The notes: generated from the letters alone by a model not told the origin. 64,000 nucleotides of DNA from Georgenia sp. EYE_87 (GCF_023148685.1 NZ_JAHXNL010000011.1:53184-117183); one strand, 5' to 3'; positions 43,272 through 51,904 are shown, counted from the first letter of the stretch. Numbers and translations: made by a program.

Positions 43272-43377
43272 GGCCGCCTCGCCGTGCTCGCACGGCCCCT
43301 CGGCGCGGTCCGTCGACCAACCGGTAGGACGGCCGGCTCCCCGCTGGCGGGGGGCGGCCCGACAGGACGGAGAAGTC

Positions 43378-44757
43378 ATGGAAGGTTGGACGCAGACCCT
43401 CGGAGCGGGACCGCTCCTGGGCATCGCCGCAGCGGCCATCGCGCTCATCCTCGTGCTGGTCATCGTGTTCAAGCTGCACGCGTTCCTCACGCTGGTGCTC
43501 GTCTCCCTGATCACGGCCTTCGCCACGGGCATCCCAGCGAGCGGGATCGTCGAGACGCTCGTCAGCAGCTTCGGCGGCACGCTGGGCAACGTCGCCCTGC
43601 TGATCGGCCTCGGGGCGATGCTCGGCAAGATGGTGGAGCACAGCGGCGGGGCGAGGATCCTCGCCGAGAAGATGGTCTCCGTCTTCGGCGAGAAACGGGC
43701 CCCGTTCGGGCTGGGGCTCGCCTCTCTCATCATGGGCTTCCCGATCTTCTTCGACGCCGGCCTCGTGGTCATGCTGCCGATCATCTTCGCCGTGGCCCGC
43801 CGGCTCGGGAACAACGTGCTGCTCTTCGGCATGCCGGCCGCCGCGGCGTTCTCCGTCATGCACGTCTTCGTGCCGCCCCACCCGGGCCCGGTGGCGGCGA
43901 CCGAGCTCTACGGCGCCAACCTCGGCCTCGTGCTGCTGGTCGGCGTCATCATCGCCTTCCCGCTCTGGTACCTCACCGGTTACCTCTGGGGCACCTACGT
44001 CGGGCGGCGCTACATCCTTCCCGTGCCGGCGCTCTTCGGCACCGTGGACGACGACGTCCAGAAGAACCCCCCGAGCGTGGGCACGGTCATCGCGATCCTC
44101 CTGCTGCCGCTGCTGCTGATCTTCATGAACACCGGCCTGGACTTCCTCGACGGCGCGGGCGTCGTCGACGCGGAGAACGAGACCTGGGTGCAGGTGCTCT
44201 CCACGATCGGGTCGGCCCCGGTCGCCCTGCTGATCTCGGTGCTGGTCGCCACGTTCGTGCTCGGCAACCGCCGCGGCGAGCACGGCACCGCCCTCGAGAA
44301 GGTCCTCGACTCCGCCCTGGGCCCCGTCTGCTCCGTCATCCTCATCACGGGCGCCGGCGGCATGTTCGGCGGCGTCCTGCGCACCTCCGGCATCGGCGAC
44401 GCGCTCTCCGACTCCCTCGCGGACGTCGGCCTGCCGATCATCGTGGCCGCCTACGTCATCGCCCTCATCCTCCGTGTCGCGCAGGGCTCGGCCACGGTCG
44501 CGCTCGTCACCGCCGCGGGCCTGATGGCCCCCGCCGTCGCCGCCGGCGACTTCTCCGTGCTGCAGATCGTGGCGATCACCCTGGCCACCGCGGCCGGGTC
44601 GGTCTTCGCCAGCCACGTCAACGACTCCGGCTTCTGGCTGGTCGGCCGGCTGATGGGCATGGACGTCAAGACGACGCTGAAGACCTGGACGGTCCAGCAG
44701 GCGCTGGAGTCCGTGGTCGGCTTCGCGCTGTGCCTGATCATCTTCTGGATCGGGTAG
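43378..44757 (+). CDS. gntP: Gluconate:H+ symporter, GntP family (first copy)
   Basis: 459 residues, about 12-14 membrane helices. Family marks: GIPASGIVETLVSSFGGTLG, GLGAMLGKMVEHSGGA, MGFPIFFDAGLVVMLPIIFA, HVFVPPHPGPVAATELYGAN and SHVNDSGFWLVGRLMGMDVK. It imports D-gluconate or related aldonates with protons. GGAGAAG precedes the ATG by three to four bases. It is the partner of gntK and ~80% identical by eye to the second copy at 45.7 kb. Confidence 0.96.
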   Translation: MEGWTQTLGAGPLLGIAAAAIALILVLVIVFKLHAFLTLVLVSLITAFATGIPASGIVETLVSSFGGTLGNVALLIGLGAMLGKMVEHSGGARILAEKMVSVFGEKRAPFGLGLASLIMGFPIFFDAGLVVMLPIIFAVARRLGNNVLLFGMPAAAAFSVMHVFVPPHPGPVAATELYGANLGLVLLVGVIIAFPLWYLTGYLWGTYVGRRYILPVPALFGTVDDDVQKNPPSVGTVIAILLLPLLLIFMNTGLDFLDGAGVVDAENETWVQVLSTIGSAPVALLISVLVATFVLGNRRGEHGTALEKVLDSALGPVCSVILITGAGGMFGGVLRTSGIGDALSDSLADVGLPIIVAAYVIALILRVAQGSATVALVTAAGLMAPAVAAGDFSVLQIVAITLATAAGSVFASHVNDSGFWLVGRLMGMDVKTTLKTWTVQQALESVVGFALCLIIFWIG

Positions 44758-44779
44758 CCCGGAGCACCTGCCGGGGGCC

Positions 44780-45538
44780 TCAGCGGCCGTCGTCTCCCGG
44801 TCCGCCGACCCCGCCCGCCGCCGGCGGCGCACCACCGCGGCGGGTGGGGTCGTCGATCTCGAGCCACACCTCCGCCACGACCGCCCGCGAGGCCGCCTCC
44901 GCCGCCTCCTGCTGCCCGTCCGCAACCGCCCGCGCGACCGCCTCGTGGTCGTCGAGGGACTTCGGGGCCGGCCACGCCGGCGTCAGCCCCAGCCGCGTCC
45001 GCCCGGCGAGGACCTCGGCGATGGTGCGCTGCAGGCCGAGGAACATCTCGTTCCCGCTCGCGTGGATCAGCAGGGTGTGGAAGGCGACGTCCGCCTCGAG
45101 GTACTCGGCCGTGTCGCCGAGGCCCTGCTCACCCAGCTCGCGCAGCCGTCGCGCCAGCCGCACCAGCTCTGCGCCGTGCCCGCGGCCACGATCCTGGGCG
45201 GCGAGCCGCGCGGCGGTCGGCTCCACCGCGTGACGCAGCTGGGTCAGGCTGCGTAGCTGGGCGTCCCGGCCCGGACCGGCCAGGCGCCAGCCGATGACCC
45301 GAGGATCGAGCACCGACCACCCGCCCACCTCCTGGACGACCACGCCCACCCGGCGCTTGGGCACGACCATGCCCAGGGACTCGAGCACGCGCACGGCCTC
45401 CCGGACGACGGTGCGGGAGACGCCGAACCGTTGCTCGAGCCGAGCCAGCGTGAGCACGCCGCCGGCCGGGTGGACCCCGGCGGCGATCTCCCGGCCGAGC
45501 GTGTCGAGCACATCGCTGTGCAGCACCGGTGCCGCCAT
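44780..45538 (-). CDS. FadR-subfamily GntR regulator (FCD domain)
   Basis: 252 residues. N-terminal winged helix: LHSDVLDTLGREIAAGVHPA, LEQRFGVSRTVVREAVRVLE and LGMVVPKRRVGVVVQE (~8-75). The FCD effector domain (~95-225) carries YLEADVAFHTLLIHASGNEM with Asp and His of the metal/carboxylate site, as in gluconate and lactate regulators. It lies between the two permease genes and divergent from the second. The palindrome AAAGAT-ATG-ATCTTT upstream, repeated before the dehydrogenase operon, is its probable target; a sugar acid is the probable inducer. Confidence 0.93.
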   Translation of the reverse strand: MAAPVLHSDVLDTLGREIAAGVHPAGGVLTLARLEQRFGVSRTVVREAVRVLESLGMVVPKRRVGVVVQEVGGWSVLDPRVIGWRLAGPGRDAQLRSLTQLRHAVEPTAARLAAQDRGRGHGAELVRLARRLRELGEQGLGDTAEYLEADVAFHTLLIHASGNEMFLGLQRTIAEVLAGRTRLGLTPAWPAPKSLDDHEAVARAVADGQQEAAEAASRAVVAEVWLEIDDPTRRGGAPPAAGGVGGPGDDGR

Positions 45539-45560
45539 GCCGCCTCCGCACGGTTTTGTC

Positions 45561-45575
45561 AAAGATATGATCTTT
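45561..45575. promoter_or_regulatory. FadR/GntR-type operator, regulator/gntP2 divergent promoter
   Basis: AAAGAT-ATG-ATCTTT, a perfect inverted repeat in an otherwise GC-rich region, 23 bases upstream of the regulator start and ~135 before the permease start. It contains TATGAT (45566-45571), a consensus-like -10 element, so binding would occlude transcription. The matching copy is at 47238-47252. Confidence 0.8.
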
Positions 45576-45709
45576 CTGTAAGGGTATCGGACAGAAGCCG
45601 CTGCCCGCACCGGGTCAGGGCGGGTCGAGGGGCCGACGCCGGTCCGCGCACCCGCCCCCGACTTCTCACACGCTCCGCCTCGGCGGCACCACAATCGATG
45701 GAGACACTC

Positions 45710-47086
45710 ATGGAAGATTGGACCCAGACCCTGGGAGCGGGCCCGCTCCTGGGGATAGCGGCCGGCGCGATCGCGCTGATCCTGATCCTGGTCATCAGGT
45801 TCAAGATGCACGCGTTCCTCACGCTCATCCTCGTCAGCCTGCTCACCGCGTTCGCCACCGGCATCCCCGCCAACGCCATCGTCGACACGATGGTGAGCAG
45901 CTTCGGCGGCACGCTGGGCTCGGTGGCGCTGCTCGTCGGTCTCGGCGCCATGCTGGGCAAGCTCGTCGAGCACAGCGGCGGCGCCAAGGTCCTCGCGGAC
46001 AAGATGGTCGACGTCTTCGGCGAGAGGCGCGCCCCCTTCGCGCTCGGCGTCGCCTCGCTGCTGATGGGCTTCCCCATCTTCTTCGACGCCGGCCTCATCG
46101 TCATGCTGCCGATCGTCTTCGCCGTCGCCCGCCGCCTGGGCAACAACGTGCTGCTGTTCGGCATCCCGACGGCGGCCGCCTTCTCGGTGATGCACGTCTT
46201 CGTGCCCCCGCACCCCGGCCCGGTCACCGCCACCGAGCTCTACGGCGCCAACCTCGGCCTCGTGCTGCTCGTCGGCCTCCTCATGGCCTTCCCCCTCTGG
46301 TACGTCTCCGGTTACCTCTGGGGCCTGCGCGTGGGGAAGAAGTACGTGCTCCCCGTTCCGGCGCTCTTCGGCGAGATCGACAAGGACCAGCCGGCGAACC
46401 CGCCCAAGGTCGGCACGGTCATCGCGATGCTGCTCCTCCCGCTGGTGCTGATCTTCATGAACACCGGTCTGGACTTCCTCCGCGCGGCCGGGACCGTCTC
46501 CGCCGACGCCACCTGGTTCCAGGTGCTCTCCGCCCTGGGCGAGTCCCCGGTCGCGCTGCTGATCTCCGTGCTCGTGGCCACCTGGGTGCTCGGCACCCGC
46601 CGCGGCGAGCACGGCACGGCCCTGGAGAAGGTCCTCGACTCCTCCCTCGGTCCCATCTGCTCGGTCATCCTCATCACCGGCGCCGGCGGGATGTTCGGCG
46701 GCGTCCTGCGCGCCTCCGGCATCGGCGACGCGCTCGCCGACACCCTCGACGGGATCGGCCTGCCCGTCATCGTGGCCGCCTACGTCATCGCCGTGATCAT
46801 GCGCGTGGCGCAGGGCTCGGCGACCGTCGCCCTGGTCACCGCCGCCGGCCTGATGGCCCCGGCCGTCGCCGCCGGGAACTTCGGCGTCATGGACGTCGTG
46901 GCCATCACCCTGGCCACGGCTGCCGGCTCGGTCTTCGCGGGCCACGTCAACGACTCGGGCTTCTGGCTCGTCGGCCGCCTCATGGGCATGGACGTCAAGA
47001 CCACCCTGAAGACCTGGACCGTGCAGCAGACCATCGAGTCGGTGCTGGGCTTCCTCCTGGCGCTGCTGGTGTTCGCGATCTTCTAG
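45710..47086 (+). CDS. Gluconate:H+ symporter, GntP family (second copy)
   Basis: 458 residues with the same motif series as the first copy (GIPANAIVDTMVSSFGGTLG, MGFPIFFDAGLIVMLPIVFA, HVFVPPHPGPVTATELYGAN, GHVNDSGFWLVGRLMGMDVK). ATG 45710 is preferred over ATG 45698 because it matches the start of the paralogue (MEDWTQTLGAGPLLG) and GGAG lies eight bases before it. With idonate and gluconate dehydrogenases downstream, this copy may import L-idonate or 5-ketogluconate; that division of labour is inference. A strong hairpin follows it. Confidence 0.95.
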   Translation: MEDWTQTLGAGPLLGIAAGAIALILILVIRFKMHAFLTLILVSLLTAFATGIPANAIVDTMVSSFGGTLGSVALLVGLGAMLGKLVEHSGGAKVLADKMVDVFGERRAPFALGVASLLMGFPIFFDAGLIVMLPIVFAVARRLGNNVLLFGIPTAAAFSVMHVFVPPHPGPVTATELYGANLGLVLLVGLLMAFPLWYVSGYLWGLRVGKKYVLPVPALFGEIDKDQPANPPKVGTVIAMLLLPLVLIFMNTGLDFLRAAGTVSADATWFQVLSALGESPVALLISVLVATWVLGTRRGEHGTALEKVLDSSLGPICSVILITGAGGMFGGVLRASGIGDALADTLDGIGLPVIVAAYVIAVIMRVAQGSATVALVTAAGLMAPAVAAGNFGVMDVVAITLATAAGSVFAGHVNDSGFWLVGRLMGMDVKTTLKTWTVQQTIESVLGFLLALLVFAIF

Positions 47087-47144
47087 ACGCGCACCCTCCA
47101 GAGAACCCGTCCGTCACCGACACGCTCGTCGGTGGCCGGCGGAA

Positions 47145-47176
47145 ACGGTCGCCGGGCACCCGCCCGGCGACCGTTC
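47145..47176 (+). terminator. Terminator of the second gntP
   Basis: A 13-base perfect stem aacggtcgccggg (47145-47157) / cccggcgaccgtt (47164-47176) with loop cacccg, 60 bases past the permease stop. Confidence 0.8.
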
Positions 47177-47237
47177 CTGTCCGTGCCCGCGCCGCGAGCG
47201 CCGACCGGTCGCGCCGTCCCGCCCCGCCGACCTTGCG

Positions 47238-47252
47238 AAAGGTATGACCTTT
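47238..47252 (+). promoter_or_regulatory. FadR/GntR-type operator before the dehydrogenase operon
   Basis: AAAGGT-ATG-ACCTTT: same length, centre and ends as the site at 45561-45575, with one symmetric pair exchanged (consensus AAAGRTATGAYCTTT). It contains TATGAC (47243-47248) as a possible -10. This is evidence that the FadR-type regulator also controls the operon starting at 47397. Confidence 0.8.
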
Positions 47253-47396
47253 GTGCGAGGGTCGGGGGCGAGGCACCACGAGGCAGGCACGACGTCAGGG
47301 ACGACGGCGCCCACGAGGCACCGCCGGCCCGGTCCAGGACCGACGACGTCCGGCCCGGCGGAGCCCGACACCCTCCGGATCGGCAAGGAAGTCACG

Positions 47397-48167
47397 ATGG
47401 TCAACTCTCTCTTCGACATCACCGGCAAGCTGGCGTTCGTCACCGGCTCCTCCCGCGGGCTCGGCAACGCCCTCGCCGTGGGGCTCGCCCAGGCCGGCGC
47501 GCGCGTCGTCCTCCACGGTCGCGACGCCGCCGCGCTGGCCACGGCCGAGGAGCAGCTCACGGCGATCACCGGCACCGACACCCCAGCCGTCTCCTTCGAC
47601 GTCACCGACCAGGCCGCGGTCCGCGACGGGGTGGCCGCACTCGTCGCCGAGCACGGCGTGCCGGACGTCCTGGTCAACAACGCCGGCATCCAGCGACGAG
47701 CACCGTTCAACGAGTTCGACCCGGCCGACTGGGACGACATCGTCGCCGCGAACCTCTCCAGCGCCTTCTACGTCTCCCAGCAGGTCACGCGCGGCATGGC
47801 CGAACGCGGCTCAGGGAAGGTCGTCAACATCGGCTCGGTGCAGTCGATGCTGGCCCGCCAGACCATCGCGCCTTACTCGGCCACCAAGGGCGGGGTCGTC
47901 ATGCTCACCAAGGGCATGGCCGCCGACCTCGCCCGGTTCAACATCCAGGTCAACGCCATCTCCCCCGGCTACTTCGCCACCGAGATGAACAAGGCGCTCG
48001 TCGAGGACGAGGCGTTCAACACCTGGGTGATCAACCGGACCCCGGCCCAGCGGTGGGGCAAGTTCGAGGAGCTCGTCGGAACGCTCGTCTACCTCGCCTC
48101 GGACGCCTCGAGCTTCGTCTCCGGCCAGAACATCTTCGTCGACGGCGGCATGACCTCCGTCGTCTGA
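47397..48167 (+). CDS. idnO: Gluconate 5-dehydrogenase (SDR family)
   Basis: 256 residues. Rossmann loop VTGSSRGLGNALAVGL (~16-31), catalytic Ser147, Tyr160 and Lys164 (INIG-type strand, then SVQSMLARQTIAPYSATKGG). IdnO-specific stretches are visible: NNAGIQRRAPFNEF, NAISPGYFATEMNKALVEDE, WVINRTPAQRWG. It interconverts 5-keto-D-gluconate and D-gluconate with NAD(P)(H), in the cytoplasm. AAGGAAG lies about six bases before ATG 47397. First gene of a five-gene run; with idnD it would turn L-idonate into gluconate for gntK. Confidence 0.95.
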   Translation: MVNSLFDITGKLAFVTGSSRGLGNALAVGLAQAGARVVLHGRDAAALATAEEQLTAITGTDTPAVSFDVTDQAAVRDGVAALVAEHGVPDVLVNNAGIQRRAPFNEFDPADWDDIVAANLSSAFYVSQQVTRGMAERGSGKVVNIGSVQSMLARQTIAPYSATKGGVVMLTKGMAADLARFNIQVNAISPGYFATEMNKALVEDEAFNTWVINRTPAQRWGKFEELVGTLVYLASDASSFVSGQNIFVDGGMTSVV

Positions 48168-48224
48168 CCGACCCCACCGGACCTCGCAGTCAAGCAACCG
48201 TCCCCCCGTCCCGAAAGAAGCGTC

Positions 48225-49250
48225 ATGAGAGCGATCGTCATCCACGGCAAGCAGGACCTGCGCGAGGAGGAGGTCCCCACCCCCGAGCCCGGCGAGGGAC
48301 AGGTCCGCCTGCGCATGGCCTTCGGCGGCATCTGCGGGTCCGACCTGCACTACTACTACGAGGGCGCCAACGGCGCCTTCGTGGTGCGCGAGCCCCTCGT
48401 GCCGGGACACGAGGTCTCCGGCACCGTCGACCTCGACCCCTCGGGCGAGCTCGCCCCGGGCACCCCGGTCACCGTGCACCCGGCCACGTTCGGCACGCCG
48501 CAGCCCGGGCTGGAGGACCACCGCCACCTGTGGCCAGACGGCGCCTACCTCGGCAGCGCCTCCACCTGGCCGCACACCCAGGGCGGGATGAGCGAGTACC
48601 TGCTGGTCACCAGGGACATGGTCCGCGTCCTGCCGGGCACCCTCCCGCTGCGGAGGGCCGCGCTTGCCGAGCCCCTCGCGGTCGGGCTGCACGGCATCAA
48701 CCTGGCCGGCGGGGTCGAGGGCAAGAAGGTCCTCGTCTCCGGCTCGGGCCCCATCGGGCTGCTGACCGCCGCGGCTGCCGTGGCCGGGGGCGCCACCGAG
48801 GTGGTCTCCACCGACGTCCTGCCCGGCCCGCTCGAGCGGGCCCGCGCCCTGGGCGCCCACCGCACCATCCAGGTCACCGAGGAGGAGATCCCGGAGGCGA
48901 GCTTCGACGTCGTCCTCGAGTGCTCGGGCGTCCCGGCCGCCATCAACGCCGCCCTTGTCGCGGCCCGGCGCGCCGGCACCTACGTCCAGGTCGGGATGGT
49001 CCCCAACGAGCCGAAGGGCATCAACCTCGCTCCGCTGATCTCCAAGGAGGTCACGATGCACGGGTCCTTCCGGTTCAACGACGAGATCGACGCCGCGATC
49101 GCCCTGCTGGACGCCACGCCCGGCATCGAGGACGTCATCACTCACGAGCTGCCGGCGGACCGGGCCCTCGAGGCCTTCGCCGCGGCGAAGGACTCCCAGG
49201 CCTCGGGCAAGGTCGTCGTCGCCCTCTGGCCGGACGGCGTCGACGCCTGA
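48225..49250 (+). CDS. idnD: L-idonate 5-dehydrogenase (MDR family)
   Basis: 341 residues. Catalytic zinc ligands are in FGGICGSDLHYYYEG (Cys ~37) and PGHEVSG (His/Glu ~62-63); NAD loop VSGSGPIGLLTAAAA; LAEPLAVGLHGINLA and HGSFRFNDEIDAAIAL match IdnD proteins. Oddly, the four-cysteine structural-zinc lobe found in E. coli IdnD is replaced by HPATFGTPQPGLEDHRHLW with no cysteine. It oxidises L-idonate to 5-ketogluconate. AAAGAAG lies five bases ahead of ATG 48225. Second gene of the operon. Confidence 0.92.
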   Translation: MRAIVIHGKQDLREEEVPTPEPGEGQVRLRMAFGGICGSDLHYYYEGANGAFVVREPLVPGHEVSGTVDLDPSGELAPGTPVTVHPATFGTPQPGLEDHRHLWPDGAYLGSASTWPHTQGGMSEYLLVTRDMVRVLPGTLPLRRAALAEPLAVGLHGINLAGGVEGKKVLVSGSGPIGLLTAAAAVAGGATEVVSTDVLPGPLERARALGAHRTIQVTEEEIPEASFDVVLECSGVPAAINAALVAARRAGTYVQVGMVPNEPKGINLAPLISKEVTMHGSFRFNDEIDAAIALLDATPGIEDVITHELPADRALEAFAAAKDSQASGKVVVALWPDGVDA

Positions 49251-49293
49251 GCAGCGACCCGACGAAGCCCGACCCGACGAAGCCGGAGCACCC

Positions 49294-50265
49294 ATGAAGA
49301 TCGTCATCACCGACTGCGACCACGCCTCGATCGACATCGAGGAGTCCGTGGCCCACGAGGCCGGCGCCGAGCTGGCGCTCGTGCAGGCCGTCACCCCGGC
49401 GGAGATCATCGCCCGCGCGGCGGACGCCGACGGCCTGGTCGTCCAGTACGGGCAGATCACCGCCGAGGTGATGGACGCGCTGCCGAACCTGCGCGCGGTC
49501 GGCCGCTACGGCGTCGGGGTCGACACGGTCGACGTCGAGGCGGCCACCGCCCGCGGGATCGCGGTGTGCAACGTCCCCGACTACGGCACCGAGGCGGTCT
49601 CGGACCACGCGATCGCCCTCGCGCTCGCCGTCGGCCGCGGGCTGGTCGCGCTCGACCGGGGCACGCGCGCCGGCCGGCCGAACCTGCCCGAGGTCGGCCC
49701 GATCTTCCAGGTCCCGGGCCGCACCTTCGGCGTGCTCGGCCACGGCGCCATCGGGCGGGCCACCGCCCGGAAGGCGGCGGGGGTCGGGTACGAGGTGGTC
49801 GTCCACGACACCGCCCTGGTGCCCGGCACGCTCACCGACGAGGGCCACGAGATCGTGTCGCTCGAGGACCTCCTGCGCCGCTCCCAGGTGCTCTCGATCC
49901 ATGTGCCGCTGGTCCCGGCGACGCACCACCTGATCAACGCCACCACGCTCGGCCTGCTCCCCGAGCACGCGATCGTCGTGAACACCTCCCGCGGCGGCGT
50001 GGTCGACACCGACGCGCTCGTGGCGGCGCTGGACTCGGGCCGCCTGCTCGGGGCGGGCCTGGACGTCTTCGAGACCGAGCCGCTGCCGGCCGACCACCCC
50101 CTCACCCGGTTCGACCGCGTGGTGCTCACCCCGCACGCGGGCTTCTACACCGAGGAGTCCTACGCCGAGCTCAAGCGGCGCACGATCCAGAACGTGGTGG
50201 ACGTCGTCGCGGGGCGCCGGCCGCGCAACATCCTCAACCCGTCCGTGCTCGGGGCCGTCCGATGA
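49294..50265 (+). CDS. D-2-hydroxyacid dehydrogenase family protein (2-ketogluconate reductase/PGDH-like)
   Basis: 323 residues. NAD(P) loop FGVLGHGAIGRATARKA (~145-161), catalytic Arg in VNTSRGGVVDTDALV, Glu in FETEPLPADHPL and His in LTPHAGFYTEESYAEL: the full 2-hydroxyacid dehydrogenase triad. Family members include phosphoglycerate dehydrogenase and 2-ketogluconate/2-keto-6-phosphogluconate reductases. Position between idnD and eda/kdgK favours a ketoaldonate substrate. The short leader contains a direct repeat gacccgacgaagcc. Its stop overlaps the eda start (ATGA). Confidence 0.88.
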   Translation: MKIVITDCDHASIDIEESVAHEAGAELALVQAVTPAEIIARAADADGLVVQYGQITAEVMDALPNLRAVGRYGVGVDTVDVEAATARGIAVCNVPDYGTEAVSDHAIALALAVGRGLVALDRGTRAGRPNLPEVGPIFQVPGRTFGVLGHGAIGRATARKAAGVGYEVVVHDTALVPGTLTDEGHEIVSLEDLLRRSQVLSIHVPLVPATHHLINATTLGLLPEHAIVVNTSRGGVVDTDALVAALDSGRLLGAGLDVFETEPLPADHPLTRFDRVVLTPHAGFYTEESYAELKRRTIQNVVDVVAGRRPRNILNPSVLGAVR

Positions 50266-50960
50266 GCGACGACGTGCTCGGCGCCGGCGTCCTTCCCGAC
50301 GGCCATGCCGCCGTGCTGGAGCGCCTCGGCGAGCTGCGCCTGCTACCGGTCGTCGTCCTCGAGAACGCGGCCGACGCCGTCCCGCTCGGCCGCGCGCTGG
50401 CCGGAGGCGGGCTGCCGGTCGCCGAGGTGACGTTTCGGACCGCGGCCGCCGCGGACGCCGTCCGTGCGCTGACCGACGCCCGCCTGAGCGGTCCCGACGG
50501 CCACGAGCTCCTCGTCGGGGCCGGCACGGTCGTGACCCCGGCGCAGGTGGACGCCGCCGTCGCCGCCGGGGCGAGCTTCGTCGTCTCCCCCGGGCTGAGC
50601 CCCGCCGTCGTCGAGCGGTGCCGAGAGCATGGCGTGCTCGTGGTGCCTGGCACGGCGACGGCCACCGAGGTGCAGACCGCCCTCACCATGGGGCTGCGCA
50701 CGGTGAAGTTCTTCCCCGCCGCCACCTCCGGCGGGCCCGCGGCCGTCCGGGCCCTCTCGGCGCCGTTCCCGCAGATGCGGTTCGTCCCCACCGGCGGGAT
50801 CACCGAGGGCGACGTCGCCGAGTACCTGGCGCTGCCCGCCGTGCTGGCGGCCGGCGGGTCGTGGATGGTGCCGGCCTCCGCCGTCGCCGCCGGTGACTTC
50901 GACGAGGTCCGGCGGCTCACCGAGGGTGCGGTCGCCGCCACCCGGAGGCCGCGCCCGTGA
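50262..50960 (+). CDS. eda: KDPG/KHG (2-dehydro-3-deoxyphosphogluconate) aldolase
   Basis: 232 residues, class I aldolase barrel. PVAEVTFRTAAAADAVRALT holds the catalytic Glu ~55; GAGTVVTPAQVDAAVAAGAS and FVVSPGLSPAVVERC follow; the Schiff-base lysine is in TVKFFPA (Lys ~149); phosphate site PTGGITEGDV. It splits 2-keto-3-deoxy-6-phosphogluconate into pyruvate and glyceraldehyde 3-phosphate. Start overlaps the upstream stop; its own stop overlaps the kinase start (GTGA), so the three genes are translationally coupled. Confidence 0.95.
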   Translation: MSDDVLGAGVLPDGHAAVLERLGELRLLPVVVLENAADAVPLGRALAGGGLPVAEVTFRTAAAADAVRALTDARLSGPDGHELLVGAGTVVTPAQVDAAVAAGASFVVSPGLSPAVVERCREHGVLVVPGTATATEVQTALTMGLRTVKFFPAATSGGPAAVRALSAPFPQMRFVPTGGITEGDVAEYLALPAVLAAGGSWMVPASAVAAGDFDEVRRLTEGAVAATRRPRP

Positions 50961-51904
50961 CGACGACGCAGCCGGGTCCGCCCGACGCCGCGCCCGCTCC
51001 GGAGGTGCTCTGCATCGGCGAGACCATGGCGATGGTGACCTCGACGGACGCGAGCCCGGTCGCCACCGCCCGGACGTTCACCATCTCGCCGGGCGGGGCC
51101 GAGTCGAACCTGGCCCAGTACCTGGCCGAGCTGGGCGTGCGGACGGCATGGGTCTCCGCGCTCGGCGACGACCCGCTGGGCGACCGGGTGCTCGCCGCGA
51201 TCGCGGCGTCCGGCGTCGACACCCGGTGGGTCAGCCGGGACCCGGGCGCGAACACCGCCGTCTACGTCAAGGACCCCGGTGCGAAGGTCTACTACTACCG
51301 CAAGGGCTCGGCGGCGTCGCGGCTCGGGCCGGCGCACGTGCCCGGCTGGCCGGTGGCGACCGCGCGCTGGGTCCACGTCTCGGGCATCACCCCGGCGCTG
51401 TCGGACTCCTGCCGCGCCCTGCTCCCGGCGGTGCTGGACGCCGCCCGGGCGGCGGGTGCCGGGATCTCGTTCGACGTGAACTACCGCCCGGCTCTCTGGC
51501 CCACGGCCGAGGCGGCCGCGACGCTCCGGCCGCTCGCCGACCGCGCCGACGTGGTCCTGGTGGGCCGCGACGAGGCCGAGGCGCTGTGGGGCACCCCCAC
51601 CGCCGAGGAGATCGCCGCGCTGTTCCCGCACACGGGCCGGGTGGTGGTCAAGGACGGGGCGGTCGAGGCCGTGGAGGTGGACCGCACCGGCGGGGCCGAG
51701 GTGGTCACCCGCGTGCCGGCGCGGCGCGTGGAGGTCGTGGAGTCCGTGGGCGCCGGGGACGCGTTCGGCGGCGGGTACCTGGCGGCCCTGCTGCGCGGCG
51801 ACGACGCCGAGGAACGCCTCGCGATGGGTCACTCGCTCGCGGCGTGGGTGCTCGGCTCGCCCGCCGACCACCGCTCCGGCCACGGGTCGCACGTCAGGGC
51901 CTGA
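50957..51904 (+). CDS. kdgK: PfkB-family sugar kinase (2-keto-3-deoxygluconate kinase type)
   Basis: 315 residues. Ribokinase fold: VLCIGETMAMVTSTD, GGAESNLAQYLAELGV (substrate glycines), KVYYYRKGSAASRL (a KdgK-like sugar-acid loop), SFDVNYRPALW and the catalytic-base signature SVGAGDAFGGGYLAALL. Substrate is probably 2-keto-3-deoxygluconate, feeding eda directly upstream; 2-ketogluconate (KguK-like) is the alternative. GTG 50957 overlaps the eda stop. Last gene of the island. Confidence 0.9.
   Translation: MTTTQPGPPDAAPAPEVLCIGETMAMVTSTDASPVATARTFTISPGGAESNLAQYLAELGVRTAWVSALGDDPLGDRVLAAIAASGVDTRWVSRDPGANTAVYVKDPGAKVYYYRKGSAASRLGPAHVPGWPVATARWVHVSGITPALSDSCRALLPAVLDAARAAGAGISFDVNYRPALWPTAEAAATLRPLADRADVVLVGRDEAEALWGTPTAEEIAALFPHTGRVVVKDGAVEAVEVDRTGGAEVVTRVPARRVEVVESVGAGDAFGGGYLAALLRGDDAEERLAMGHSLAAWVLGSPADHRSGHGSHVRA

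Larger units (their letters stand above)
47087..47396. other. Intergenic control region before the dehydrogenase operon
   Basis: 310 bases without a gene. It holds the terminator of the second permease (47145-47176) and the second regulator site (47238-47252); the rest, about 140 bases up to the ATG at 47397, would be 5' leader. An in-frame ATG at 47244 lies within the operator and gives a low-complexity extension unlike the family, so I reject it as start. Confidence 0.6.

Noticed and set aside
47244..47396. Longer N-terminus for the gluconate 5-dehydrogenase from ATG 47244
   Set aside because: That ATG lies inside the palindromic operator, and the extension is Thr/Gly/Pro-rich and absent from the family; ATG 47397 has a good ribosome site.
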